Shown piece by piece: positions 1-8,583 of a stretch of 37,303 nt of DNA. This DNA is from Paludibacteraceae bacterium (lineage in GTDB: Bacteria > Bacteroidota > Bacteroidia > Bacteroidales > Paludibacteraceae): assembly GCA_017558065.1 (NCBI GenBank), contig JAFYWK010000080.1, positions 1 to 37,303 on the forward strand. The letters are read 5' to 3'. The translations under genes and the position numbers were made by a program. Numbering within the stretch: the first letter of the stretch is position 1; every line of letters begins with the position of its first letter. Under the pieces are notes generated by a model, which was not told the origin of the DNA, searched no databases, and saw only the letters and a program-made list of their open reading frames with translations.

Positions 1-1
1 A

Positions 2-440
2 GCGCCAGCTCCTGCTCCAGAACCAGCGCCAGCACGTGCGCCAGAGCCAGCAGGTGCTGCAGAACCAGAGCCAATGCCTGCTCCAGAACCAGTGCCAGCA
101 CCTGCTCCAGAACCAGAGCCAGCACCTGCTCCAGAACCAAAGCCAGCACCGGCTCCAGAACCAGACCCAGAACCAGAACCAGCGCCTGCTCCAGAACCAG
201 AGCCAACACCTGCTCCTGAACCAGAGCCAGCGCCTGCTCCAGAACCAGAGCCAATGCCAGCACCTGCTCCAGAACCAGAGCCAATGCCTGCTCCAGAGCC
301 AGAACCAGCACCAGCTCCCGAACCAGAGCCAATGCCTGCTCCCGAACCAGAACCAGCACCTGCTCCAGAACCAGAGCCAATGCCTGCTCCAGAACCAGAG
401 CCAGAGCCTGCTCCAGAACCAGAGCCAACACCTATTATCA
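2..440 (+). repeat. Degenerate 18/24-bp coding repeat (PAPEPEP)
   Basis: Tandem imperfect copies of a unit like gctccagaaccagagcca encode alternating Pro, Ala and Glu. Substitutions cca/ccc, gaa/gag and gca/gcg/atg distinguish copies. The +1 frame is also free of stops over this stretch, which is a by-product of the repeat rather than a second gene. Such arrays can change length by slippage or recombination. Confidence 0.85.
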
Positions 441-1624
441 TTAAAGAGGAGAATGTGGTTGTTATTGATAAAACTCCTCTTCCTGCCCCAACTCCAATCG
501 CCCCAATTGCTCCAATTGAGCAAGATAAACAGATTGTAGGAATTAGTTTGTATGGCACATTGATATCTGTTCCGTTCCCAAAAGAATGTGAATTGAAAAT
601 AAATAAAGCAACCGAAAATGATTTGGCTTCAGCATGGGAATACCTTACTGATTCCAAGTTTGATATGACCATTGCTTCTTGTTTGCGCACCAAAAAGGAT
701 TTGGCATTGTGTGACTGGGCATATATGCAAATGGTACGCAGTATATCTCACCGACGCTTTGGCAATACGAATGAGGCCGTTGTGATGACCGCGTTCTTGA
801 TGGCACAGGCGGGATATAAAATCAGATTGGCTTATGCAGAAGAGCGTGTGTATATGTTGATTGCAAGTCATCAGCACTTGTACAACATGACGTATTACAA
901 TATTGATAATGAAAAGTTCTTCCTGGTGGACAAAGCCAATGTGAAGACAATGTATATATGTGCTGCCATGTATGACAATGAGCAAAAGATGTCGTTACAT
1001 ATTCAGCAAGAGCAACAGTTTGATTACGAACCATCGGAAGTAAGAACATTAAGGTCTAAAAAGGGAATCGAAACGAATGTGCAAGTGAATACGAACTTGG
1101 TGGATTTCTATGGTGATTATCCATCGGGTTATTCGGATGAAAATTTTGTGACGCGTTGGGCTAATTATGCCAATGCTAAGTTAGACCATAATATACGCGA
1201 GACCCTGTATCCTGCACTCAAGCAGGCGATTGAAGGAAAAACGCAAATTCAAGCAGTAAATCTATTGCTCAACTGGGTACAAACTGCTTTTGAATATGGA
1301 TATGATAATGAAATTTGGGGTCACGATCGTGCTTTCTTTGCGGCTGAAACGCTCTTTTATCCATACAGCGATTGCGAAGATAGAAGCATTCTGTTCTCTC
1401 AATTAGTGCGTGATTTGCTGCACTTGGATGTATTGCTGATTTATTATCCAGGTCACTTGGCAACAGCTGTCAATGTGGCAGATGATCAGGTACAAGGAGA
1501 TTATCTGGTCTATAATGACAAGAAATTTGTAGTGTGTGACCCTACATATATCAATGCTCCTGCTGGTAAGACCATGCCAGAGATGGATAATTCTACAGCA
1601 AAGATAGCGTTTTTAAGTAAATAA
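2..1624 (+). CDS. Pro-Ala-Glu repeat protein with C-terminal transglutaminase-like domain (5' partial)
   Basis: The frame is open to the first base, so the true start lies upstream; the first in-window ATG is at 74. The visible N-terminal part (to about 440) is a low-complexity run of [15 protein letters not shown] units, a stiff linker of the TonB type that can span the periplasm. After a spacer comes a globular region ending in a papain/transglutaminase-like fold: Cys in SDCEDR (codon at 1373), His in PGHLATAV (codon at 1454) and Asp in VCDPTY (codon at 1538) have the order and spacing of a Cys-His-Asp triad. Crosslinking, protease or purely binding activity cannot be told apart. The next gene starts 27 bp downstream on the same strand and also carries a proline-rich linker, so the two products may act together at the envelope. 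Signal peptide or membrane anchor, if any, would be outside the window. Confidence 0.8.
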   Translation, partial: APAPAPEPAPARAPEPAGAAEPEPMPAPEPVPAPAPEPEPAPAPEPKPAPAPEPDPEPEPAPAPEPEPTPAPEPEPAPAPEPEPMPAPAPEPEPMPAPEPEPAPAPEPEPMPAPEPEPAPAPEPEPMPAPEPEPEPAPEPEPTPIIIKEENVVVIDKTPLPAPTPIAPIAPIEQDKQIVGISLYGTLISVPFPKECELKINKATENDLASAWEYLTDSKFDMTIASCLRTKKDLALCDWAYMQMVRSISHRRFGNTNEAVVMTAFLMAQAGYKIRLAYAEERVYMLIASHQHLYNMTYYNIDNEKFFLVDKANVKTMYICAAMYDNEQKMSLHIQQEQQFDYEPSEVRTLRSKKGIETNVQVNTNLVDFYGDYPSGYSDENFVTRWANYANAKLDHNIRETLYPALKQAIEGKTQIQAVNLLLNWVQTAFEYGYDNEIWGHDRAFFAAETLFYPYSDCEDRSILFSQLVRDLLHLDVLLIYYPGHLATAVNVADDQVQGDYLVYNDKKFVVCDPTYINAPAGKTMPEMDNSTAKIAFLSK

Positions 1625-1651
1625 GCGATCATTGCTCCTGATGCAAGTATA

Positions 1652-3154
1652 ATGAAGAACACTCCAGAAAAGAAATACGATGTCTTTATTAGTCATTCAA
1701 GCAAGGATGACCATCTTGCGATGGAGATATACGAGTATTTGACGCAAAATGATGTAACATGTTGGTTGGATACTTGCTCTATTTTGCCAGGAGAACCATA
1801 TTCGGCTTCGATAATGAGGGGATTGAATGCTTCTCGTTGCTTCATGTTGTTGTACACAAAGAATGTGATTGGTTCGGGACATATATTGAATGAGATAGAT
1901 AATGCCTATAACAAGAAAAAGCATATCCTGACATATGTCGTTGATAAGACACCTATGTCTGAAGAACTCAACTACTATTTGTCGCGTCCTCAACAAATAC
2001 ACTCATATCCCAATTATAGAGAAAAATTATCCGTCTTGTTGAGCGCAATCAAAGATGTACATGTAGATGGGGGAGTGAATCTGCGTAAAAATAGTTCTCG
2101 TGATTGTGACCCAAGAAAAGCAAGCAAATGGTGGTGGACATTGCTGCTGTTACCATTGTTGGCTTTGGCCCTATGGTTGGGACTCAAACTCGATGACAAT
2201 AATCTTCCTTCTAATGAACACGCAACAGCGTGCATAGATTCAATACCTGCGACTACGGATAACATCATGTGTTGTGATACCACACAAGATGATATGCATC
2301 CCACAGACAGTATCTCGGAGCTCCAGTCTGTAGAACCCGTTGCTCCATTACCCGTAGTGGTCACTCCGCCCAAAAAGGAAACTGCACCTATCATCAAGCC
2401 AACACCGAAAAAGGAAGAAAGAAAAAAATGTTTTTCAATAGGAGGTGTCTCCTTTGAGATGATAAAGATAGATGGAGGCACATTCTTAATGGGCGCCACT
2501 ACAGAACAAGATAAAGACGCTTTTGTAGATGAGGGGCCAATTCATGAAGTGACGTTATCGGATTTCTATGTGGGAGAAACGGAAGTGACTCAGGCATTAT
2601 GGTATGCCGTATTAGGAATAACCATTGATGAACAAAAGAGCAAGAAGAAAGCGGATGCAATTTTACATGGTGTAGGCGCTACACATCCTATATATTATGT
2701 CAGCTATAATGACTGTATGGAATTTATCAAAGTACTGAATCGCATAACAAACGAGGATTTTCGTCTGTTAACAGAGGCAGAGTGGGAATATGTGGCACGT
2801 GGAGGAAAACAACAATGTGCGTATCGTTATTCTGGTTCGCAGATGATAGATGATATAGCTTGGTACAAAGATAATAGCAATGATTCTTCCCAACCAGTAG
2901 CTATTAAACAACCCAATCGTTTAGGCATTTATGATTTGACAGGCAATGTCTCTGAGTGGTGTATGGATTGGTATGATACATATCCTGTTGAAGCGCAACA
3001 GAATCCTCAGGGAGCATCAAAGGGAGCATATCGTGTTTATAGAGGAGGCAGTTGGCATGATAAGGAGGTAGATAGCCGTGTCACATGCCGAATCGGAGGA
3101 AAGACAGAATACAGAAGTAGCGATTTGGGGTTGCGATTGGCATTGCAACCATAG
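1652..3154 (+). CDS. TIR domain - transmembrane - SUMF (FGE-sulfatase) domain protein
   Basis: The 500-residue product has three parts. Residues 8-133 are a TIR_2-type domain beginning KYDVFISHSSKDD; Glu81 in GHILNEID sits where NAD-hydrolysing TIR domains carry the catalytic glutamate. A Trp/Leu-rich membrane segment at about 160-178 follows a basic stretch, so the positive-inside rule puts the TIR domain in the cytosol. A Pro-rich linker (about 225-260) leads to a SUMF/formylglycine-generating-enzyme fold (270-500) with the family landmarks GGTFLMG, ETEVTQALW, LLTEAEWEYVARGG, GNVSEWCMDW, YRGGSW and a final GLRLAL. The paired active-site cysteines of true FGE are not obvious, so a binding or sensor role is as likely as catalysis. 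TIR-SUMF fusions are known from genomes but their role is not settled; a signalling or defence effector is an inference. Confidence 0.85.
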   Translation: MKNTPEKKYDVFISHSSKDDHLAMEIYEYLTQNDVTCWLDTCSILPGEPYSASIMRGLNASRCFMLLYTKNVIGSGHILNEIDNAYNKKKHILTYVVDKTPMSEELNYYLSRPQQIHSYPNYREKLSVLLSAIKDVHVDGGVNLRKNSSRDCDPRKASKWWWTLLLLPLLALALWLGLKLDDNNLPSNEHATACIDSIPATTDNIMCCDTTQDDMHPTDSISELQSVEPVAPLPVVVTPPKKETAPIIKPTPKKEERKKCFSIGGVSFEMIKIDGGTFLMGATTEQDKDAFVDEGPIHEVTLSDFYVGETEVTQALWYAVLGITIDEQKSKKKADAILHGVGATHPIYYVSYNDCMEFIKVLNRITNEDFRLLTEAEWEYVARGGKQQCAYRYSGSQMIDDIAWYKDNSNDSSQPVAIKQPNRLGIYDLTGNVSEWCMDWYDTYPVEAQQNPQGASKGAYRVYRGGSWHDKEVDSRVTCRIGGKTEYRSSDLGLRLALQP

Positions 3155-3168
3155 TTATCATTCAGCTT

Positions 3169-3639
3169 TTATTCATGATGATAGGGCTCGCCACGAAGGA
3201 TAGTCATAGCTCGGTATATCTGCTCGATGAGAAAAAGGCGCACCATCTGGTGCGAAAAGGTCATTTGGCTAAGTGAGATCTTGCTATTCGCGCGTTCGTA
3301 AACCGACTGAGAGAATCCATAAGGACCACCAATCACAAAAAAGATGTCACGCCCAGAGGACATCTTTTTTTGCATCACTTGGGCAAAGTCCATGGAGCGA
3401 TACTCGCGCCCGTGTTCGTCCAATAGGATGAGTTCGGCACTCTGTGGTACAGCGCGCAAGATGAGTTCGCCCTCGGCTTGCTTCTGTTGCTCGGGCGTGA
3501 GCGCTTTGGTGTTGCGTAACTCAGGAATGATTTGCACCTTTGCTGGTAGATAGTGAGTAAGACGGCGTAGATACTCTTGACAGAGGATGTCAATATGTGC
3601 ATCGGTCGTTTTACCAACAAAGAGTAGGGTGGTGGTCAT
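3169..3639 (-). CDS. rlmH: 23S rRNA (pseudouridine-1915-N3) methyltransferase RlmH
   Basis: The 156-residue product matches the full length of the RlmH SPOUT methyltransferase family (E. coli 155). Visible motifs are LLDEHGREYRSMDFA, the SAM-binding knot IFFVIGGPYGF, and the C-terminal signature SLSQMTFSHQMVRLFLIEQIYRA followed by GEPYHHE, here quoted only as landmarks. The enzyme methylates pseudouridine 1915 in helix 69 of 23S rRNA on assembled 70S ribosomes. It is the last gene of the minus-strand block, 31 bp after the djlA-like gene, and converges with the TIR-SUMF gene across a 14-bp gap. Confidence 0.96.
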   Translation of the reverse strand: MTTTLLFVGKTTDAHIDILCQEYLRRLTHYLPAKVQIIPELRNTKALTPEQQKQAEGELILRAVPQSAELILLDEHGREYRSMDFAQVMQKKMSSGRDIFFVIGGPYGFSQSVYERANSKISLSQMTFSHQMVRLFLIEQIYRAMTILRGEPYHHE

Positions 3640-3641
3640 TG

Positions 3642-3671
3642 CAATTTACGATTGGACAATTTACAATTTAC
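3642..3671. repeat. Three copies of caatttac
   Basis: The octamer caatttac occurs at 3642-3649, 3657-3664 and 3664-3671 in the short gap between the djlA-like gene and rlmH. It may be chance in AT-rich sequence; no function is evident. Confidence 0.4.
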
Positions 3672-4417
3672 TATTTCATCCCTCGCAGGGTCTTGATATG
3701 CTCGTATGCATCGTTGATAGAGCGGAACTTATCAGTGGCTTGTTGGCGAATTTGTTCGCCTGCGTTAGCCACCTTGTCTGGGTGATACTTCATCGCCATA
3801 CGGCGGTATGCTTTCTTCACCTCATCATCGGTAGCAGTTGGGGCAATGCCTAATGCTGTATATGCCCAGTTGGTGTCTGTATGCTTGCGATAGAGCGAGA
3901 GTAGGGATTGATAATCGGCATTAGCAATACCCATATGGGTGGCAATCAGTTCGATGGTCTGGCACTCTGAATCTGCTACCTCGCCGTCGGATTTGGCTAC
4001 TTCTAATAGCAGGTGAATCAACTCCAAACGTACCGAATAATTGACATGCTGGCTAATCTGCTGCGCCACTTCGGCAGGGTTGATGTCTTGGCTGAGCAGT
4101 TGCTTGAGCAATATCAGGGCTTGCTTGGCACCTTCCTCACCGAAATTACGTACAAGGAAAGGTTTGATGCTATTGATCTCGGCCTTGAGTATGCGTCCGT
4201 CGGCTTTGATCACGCAGGCGAGCAATACTATGATAGATACGCGTATGTCGCCTTGTGTGGCACGTGCACGAGAAGAGTGGGGAATACCTTGTGTGTACTC
4301 CCCTGACTCTATCTGCGTATTCTCAAATAGGGACGCAATGAAAACACCAATCAGTGCGCCTATGGGTCCGCCTAAGACGAACCCAAGGCCACCAAATATC
4401 CATTTGCTTGCTCCCAC
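3671..4417 (-). CDS. TerB/DnaJ-domain membrane co-chaperone (DjlA-like)
   Basis: A GTG at 4417-4415 lies one base after the pgi stop codon and places the Gly-rich membrane segment [20 protein letters not shown] right at the N-terminus, as in DjlA. An ATG at 4480 is in frame but would overlap pgi by 62 bp and add an unconserved 21-residue extension, so GTG is preferred. The middle (about residues 40-150) is a TerB-like helical domain and the end (about 185-248) is a J domain with the HPD tripeptide in KYHPDKV, which stimulates DnaK ATPase activity. The expected location is the inner membrane with the J domain in the cytosol. Confidence 0.88.
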   Translation of the reverse strand: MGASKWIFGGLGFVLGGPIGALIGVFIASLFENTQIESGEYTQGIPHSSRARATQGDIRVSIIVLLACVIKADGRILKAEINSIKPFLVRNFGEEGAKQALILLKQLLSQDINPAEVAQQISQHVNYSVRLELIHLLLEVAKSDGEVADSECQTIELIATHMGIANADYQSLLSLYRKHTDTNWAYTALGIAPTATDDEVKKAYRRMAMKYHPDKVANAGEQIRQQATDKFRSINDAYEHIKTLRGMK

Positions 4418-4418
4418 C

Positions 4419-5747
4419 TTATAAACGTGCTTTGATGGCTGCTGATTCTGCCTCGTAACCTGGTTTGTCGAGCAGAGCAAACATGTTCTTCTTGTATGCC
4501 TCTACACCAGGTTGGTTGAATGGATTCACACCCAGGAGGTAGCCAGAGATACCACATGCGCGCTCAAAGAAGTAGAGCAACTGACCGATGTAGTACTCGT
4601 TGAGCTTAGGCAAGGTGATCTTCATATTTGGTACGCCGCCATCGATGTGCGCAAGCATGGTGCCCAATTCTGCCATCTTATTCACTTCGTCCACACGTTT
4701 GCCAGCGAGGAAGTTCAAGCCGTCGAGGTTAGCATCGTCGTGTGGGAAAGGTACGGTGTGGTTAGGTTCGAGCACAGAAATAACAGTCTCAAACAAGTGG
4801 CGTTCGCCATCTTGGATGTATTGTCCCATAGAGTGGAGGTCGGTGGTGAAGTCCACGCTGGCAGGGAAAATACCCTTGCCATCCTTACCCTCAGACTCAC
4901 CATAGAGTTGCTTCCACCATTCGCTGATATTGTGCAATTTTGGGTGGAAATTCACGAGCATTTCAATCTTCTTGCCTTGCTCTTGGTAGAGACTATTGCG
5001 TGCTGCGGCATAGATGGCAGCTGGGTTCTCCTCAAATGGCGTGTTGATGCCGCATTGGTTCATCATAGACTCGGCACCATCAATCAGTGCTTGGATATCC
5101 AATCCTGCGCATGCGATAGGCAACAGTCCCACAGGTGAGAGCACAGAGAAACGACCGCCGATATTATCTTCAATCACATAGGTCTTGTAGCCCTCTTGGG
5201 TAGCCAATGTGCGGAGCGCACCTTTCTTAGCGTCGGTGATGCAAACGATGAGTTGCTTAGCCGCTTCTTTGCCTTGTTGCTCCTCGAGTTGGGTCTTGAG
5301 GAGGCGGAAAGCCAATGCAGGTTCGGTGGTAGTACCCGACTTAGAGATGCTGATAATACCGAACTTCTTGTTCTTGAGCAATGTTTGCAATTCGTATAGA
5401 TAATCCTCTCCGATGTTTTGTCCAGCATATACGATAGCTGGTTTCTCGCCTTCGAGCCATGCAAAACTGCTGGTCAAAGCATCAATCACAGCCTTAGCGC
5501 CGAGGTATGAACCGCCAATACCAATGCATACAATCACCTCGCACTCACAACGGAGTAACTCGGCTGTAGCTTGAATATCCTCCAACTGAGGACGAATATC
5601 TGCAGGCAGATTCATCCAACCCAAAAAATCATTACCCAAACCAGTACCATTGACTAATTGCTCTTGAGCAAGAGCTACTTGTTGTTTGTACGCATTGATT
5701 GCTTCAGCAGCAACTGCTGTACCATAGGAAAATTGAATATTATTCAT
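4419..5747 (-). CDS. pgi: Glucose-6-phosphate isomerase
   Basis: This glycolysis/gluconeogenesis enzyme interconverts glucose 6-phosphate and fructose 6-phosphate. The 442-residue protein is of the short bacterial type (about 450, as in Bacillus and Thermotoga). Motifs are [15 protein letters not shown], the sugar-phosphate binding [12 protein letters not shown], the signature [14 protein letters not shown], and near the C-terminus [16 protein letters not shown]. It begins 6 bp after the gpsA stop codon and is followed one base later by the djlA-like gene, so co-transcription is likely. Confidence 0.97.
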   Translation of the reverse strand: MNNIQFSYGTAVAAEAINAYKQQVALAQEQLVNGTGLGNDFLGWMNLPADIRPQLEDIQATAELLRCECEVIVCIGIGGSYLGAKAVIDALTSSFAWLEGEKPAIVYAGQNIGEDYLYELQTLLKNKKFGIISISKSGTTTEPALAFRLLKTQLEEQQGKEAAKQLIVCITDAKKGALRTLATQEGYKTYVIEDNIGGRFSVLSPVGLLPIACAGLDIQALIDGAESMMNQCGINTPFEENPAAIYAAARNSLYQEQGKKIEMLVNFHPKLHNISEWWKQLYGESEGKDGKGIFPASVDFTTDLHSMGQYIQDGERHLFETVISVLEPNHTVPFPHDDANLDGLNFLAGKRVDEVNKMAELGTMLAHIDGGVPNMKITLPKLNEYYIGQLLYFFERACGISGYLLGVNPFNQPGVEAYKKNMFALLDKPGYEAESAAIKARL

Positions 5748-5753
5748 ACTATC

Positions 5754-6737
5754 TTATTGAAATTTTTTAGTTAATTCTTTTATAACTGCTTTAGCAGATC
5801 TTCTGTTGTATAGGATTTGATATACTGCTTCCACAATTGGTAAATCCACTTGTGTGTCTTGGTTGGCGAGCCAAATAGCTTTGGTGCCGTAGTAGCCCTC
5901 AGCCACCATCTCCATCTCGGTTTGTGCCGCTTTCACGCTATAGCCCATGCCAATCATTTGTCCGAACTGACGATTGCGCGAGAAATTGGAGTAGGCGGTC
6001 ACCAATACATCGCCCAAATAACCACTGTCGGTAATATCGCGTGGGATATCCGATTTGGCTTTGGCAAAGCGTATCATCTCGTGCATGGCATTGGTCAGCA
6101 GGACGGCTAAGAAGTTGTCGCCATAATGCAGACTCTTGCATATCCCAGCTGCAATGGCGTAGATATTTTTCATCACGCTGGCGTACTCCAGACCTTCTAC
6201 ATCGTTGCTGGGTGTAGTGCGCACATAAGGGGTGTCAAACAGTTTGCTCCATTCGCGTGCTTTGACAATATCTTTGCACCCTACGGTCAGATAACTCAAT
6301 CGCTCTAAAGCAATCTCCTCGGCATGGCAAGGACCTGCAATCACACCTAAGTTATCCATTGGGATATTGAAGTGCTGATGCATGTATTCAGTCACGAGAA
6401 GATTCTCGTCGGGAATCATACCCTTGACTGCGGAGATTACCATTTTCTGCGACATATCTACGGTGATGTCATTGAGGCTCTGCTTGAGATATGGCGATGG
6501 GATTGCCAGCACAATGAGATCCGACTCGTCAATCACCCTGTTGATGTCCGCAGAGAAATGAATACGAGACACATCAAAATATGCCCATTCCAGATGGTTC
6601 GGGTTGCGGCGAATCTCCACAAACTCGTCAATCACCTCTTGGCGACGGATATGCCAATTGATATCCGTTGCATTGTGCATGACGATTTTTGCAAGGGCTG
6701 TCGCCCAACTGCCTGAACCTATAATTGCTATGTTCAT
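5754..6737 (-). CDS. gpsA: Glycerol-3-phosphate dehydrogenase [NAD(P)+]
   Basis: The enzyme reduces dihydroxyacetone phosphate to sn-glycerol 3-phosphate, the backbone for phospholipid synthesis. The N-terminus MNIAIIGSGSWATALAKI is the GxGxWATAL dinucleotide fold typical of GpsA; further landmarks are SAVKGM, GVIAGPCHAEEI, EGLEYASVMKNIYAIAAGI with the catalytic lysine, and DSGYLGDVLVTAYSNFSRNRQFG. The length, 327 residues, is normal. It lies 78 bp downstream of lysS and 6 bp upstream of pgi. Confidence 0.96.
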   Translation of the reverse strand: MNIAIIGSGSWATALAKIVMHNATDINWHIRRQEVIDEFVEIRRNPNHLEWAYFDVSRIHFSADINRVIDESDLIVLAIPSPYLKQSLNDITVDMSQKMVISAVKGMIPDENLLVTEYMHQHFNIPMDNLGVIAGPCHAEEIALERLSYLTVGCKDIVKAREWSKLFDTPYVRTTPSNDVEGLEYASVMKNIYAIAAGICKSLHYGDNFLAVLLTNAMHEMIRFAKAKSDIPRDITDSGYLGDVLVTAYSNFSRNRQFGQMIGMGYSVKAAQTEMEMVAEGYYGTKAIWLANQDTQVDLPIVEAVYQILYNRRSAKAVIKELTKKFQ

Positions 6738-6766
6738 ATAATCTTGCCTTTAAACTTTAAACTGTA

Positions 6767-6782
6767 GCTCGCTTTTGCGAGC
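6767..6782. other. Small perfect hairpin in the lysS-gpsA gap
   Basis: GCTCGC, TTTT and GCGAGC form a 6-bp stem with a 4-base loop. It lies 30 bp upstream of the gpsA start. There is no T-run in the transcribed direction, so it is more likely a processing or translation-control element than a terminator. Confidence 0.5.
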
Positions 6783-6794
6783 ATCCTCTAAACG

Positions 6795-6824
6795 GAGAAA
6801 TAAAACACACGTGCTTTATTTCTC
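6795..6824 (-). other. Hairpin overlapping the lysS stop codon
   Basis: A perfect 10-bp inverted repeat (gagaaataaa / tttatttctc) brackets a 10-base loop and includes the lysS stop at 6816-6818. The stem is AT-rich and lacks a following U-run, so an attenuating or mRNA-stabilising role inside the operon is more plausible than full termination. Confidence 0.5.
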
Positions 6825-8369
6825 TGGCTTCATGGTTGGGAACAAGAGCACATCTTGGATAGATGGTTGTCCTGTCATGAAGATGGCCAGACGGTCAATA
6901 CCGATACCAATACCCGATGTAGGAGGCATACCGTACTCCAGCGCACGCATAAAGTCATGGTCGATAATCATCGCCTCGTCATCGCCCTTGTCGGCGAGCT
7001 TCATTTGCTCTACGAAACGCTCGTATTGGTCGATTGGGTCGTTGAGCTCGCTGTATGCGTTTGCCAACTCCTTGCCATTGACCATCAGCTCGAAACGCTC
7101 GGTGAGATCTGGTTTGGAGCGGTGCATCTTCGTCAGAGGCGACATCTCCACAGGGTAGTCGGTGATGAAAGTAGGCTGGATGAAGGTTCCCTCGCATGTC
7201 TCGCCGAAGATTTCGTCGATGAGTTTGCCTTTGCCCATTTTCTCGGTATCCTCTACGCCGTATTTCTTAGCCACTACACGAATCTCATCTTCGGTCATTG
7301 TGCTCAGGTCATAGCCCGTCTTCTCTTGGATAGCCTCCAAGATAGGCAAACGGCGGTATGGTGCCTTGAAGTTCACGATATTATCGCCAATCTTCACCTC
7401 GGTGGTGCCGTTGACGGCAATGGCGATCTTCTCCAGCAGTTGCTCGGTGAAGGACATCATCCAGTTGTAATCCTTGTATTGTACATAGAGCTCCATGCAG
7501 GTGAACTCTGGGTTGTGGGTACGGTCCATACCCTCGTTGCGGAAGTTACGACCAATCTCGTACACACCCTCAAAACCACCTACGATGAGGCGCTTGAGGT
7601 AGAGCTCGGTAGCAATACGCATGTACATATCCACATCCAAAGCGTTGTGGTGAGTGATGAACGGACGAGCCGATGCACCACCTGCGATAGCTTGCAGCAT
7701 TGGGGTCTCTACCTCGGTGTAACCTGCCTCATCAAACACCTGACGCATGGTGCGGATGATGGTCGCACGCTTGAGGAAGACGTCCTTCACGCCCTCGTTC
7801 ACCACGAGGTCCACGTAACGTTGGCGGTAGCGTTGCTCTGGGTCATTAAAGCCATCGTATGCCACACCGTCTTTGTATTTCACGATTGGCAGTGGGCGGA
7901 GCGATTTAGCCAGCACTGTGAGTTTCTGTGCGTGCACGCTGATCTCGCCCATTTGGGTGCGGAAAACAAAGCCCTCGATACCTACGAAGTCGCCTATATC
8001 AAGCAGCTTCTTGAATACCACGTTGTACATCTGTTGCTCTACGGTGGTAGCGGTCTCGCCCTCTGGCACAGCAGCTTGGATGTCATCGCGGCTTACATAT
8101 ACTTGGATACGACCTTTGGAGTCTTGAATCTCAATGAACGATGCCTTGCCCATGATACGGCGTGACATCAATCGACCCGCAATGCGCACTGGCTTGCCAG
8201 TGTACCACTCGCCTTTTGCCTCATCGCCTTCAACGTCCACAAAGGTGGACTTGATATCGGTTGAATACCCTGTAACTACATACTCATCAGCAGGATAAGG
8301 GTTGATACCCAAATCGCGCATTTTTTGCAGACTTTCTCTGCGTACTAATTCTTGTTCAGAAAGTTCCAT
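6816..8369 (-). CDS. lysS: Lysyl-tRNA synthetase, class II
   Basis: Charges tRNA-Lys. The ATG at 8369 gives MELSEQELVRRESLQKMRDL, matching the start of Bacteroidales LysS; an in-frame ATG at 8417 adds 16 unconserved residues. An OB-fold anticodon-binding domain occupies about residues 55-170 (GRLMSRRIMGKASFIEIQD), followed by the class II core: motif 1 around EVETPMLQ, motif 2 FRNEGMDRTHNPEFT, and motif 3 GMPPTSGIGIGIDRLAIF. The 517 residues are a full synthetase with no C-terminal extension. It is the first gene of the block lysS-gpsA-pgi-djlA-rlmH, with a 5' leader of about 95 nt from the promoter at 8471-8502. Confidence 0.97.
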   Translation of the reverse strand: MELSEQELVRRESLQKMRDLGINPYPADEYVVTGYSTDIKSTFVDVEGDEAKGEWYTGKPVRIAGRLMSRRIMGKASFIEIQDSKGRIQVYVSRDDIQAAVPEGETATTVEQQMYNVVFKKLLDIGDFVGIEGFVFRTQMGEISVHAQKLTVLAKSLRPLPIVKYKDGVAYDGFNDPEQRYRQRYVDLVVNEGVKDVFLKRATIIRTMRQVFDEAGYTEVETPMLQAIAGGASARPFITHHNALDVDMYMRIATELYLKRLIVGGFEGVYEIGRNFRNEGMDRTHNPEFTCMELYVQYKDYNWMMSFTEQLLEKIAIAVNGTTEVKIGDNIVNFKAPYRRLPILEAIQEKTGYDLSTMTEDEIRVVAKKYGVEDTEKMGKGKLIDEIFGETCEGTFIQPTFITDYPVEMSPLTKMHRSKPDLTERFELMVNGKELANAYSELNDPIDQYERFVEQMKLADKGDDEAMIIDHDFMRALEYGMPPTSGIGIGIDRLAIFMTGQPSIQDVLLFPTMKPEK

Positions 8370-8470
8370 ATCTTTTTTGTTTCTAATTTTTCGCCAATAA
8401 ATTGTACTAATACACACTGAAACAAGGTACTGCCATTTCGGAAAACAACAAAATAACCCAATTTCGGCTG

Positions 8471-8502
8471 CAAAGATACTACTTTTTTATCAAATATGCA
8501 AA
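8471..8502 (-). promoter_or_regulatory. Promoter of the lysS block
   Basis: On the minus strand TTTG (8502-8499), a 20-base spacer, and TATCTTTG (8478-8471) match the Bacteroidetes -33/-7 consensus. It is divergent from the promoter at 8527. Confidence 0.85.
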
Positions 8503-8526
8503 CTTTCGGGGATATTTTTGTATAAA

Positions 8527-8558
8527 TTTGCATATGTCAAGAAAAAGCACTACCTTTG
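8527..8558 (+). promoter_or_regulatory. Promoter of the CNNM/CBS gene
   Basis: TTTG (8527-8530), 20-base spacer starting catatgtc, TACCTTTG (8551-8558). The start codon is 25 bp after the -7 box, so the leader is short. Confidence 0.87.
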
Positions 8559-8583
8559 CAAATTATTTCATTTTTAGTAGAGT

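Noticed and set aside
36-539. Gln/Leu/Asn-rich open frame in the first 540 bases
   Set aside because: It is the +1 frame of the Pro-Ala-Glu repeat; open only because the repeat unit has no stop in that frame, and it lacks any domain.
6855-8165. Long open frame antisense to lysS
   Set aside because: The lysS protein is fully conserved and explains the DNA; the antisense translation has no recognisable domain and no promoter.
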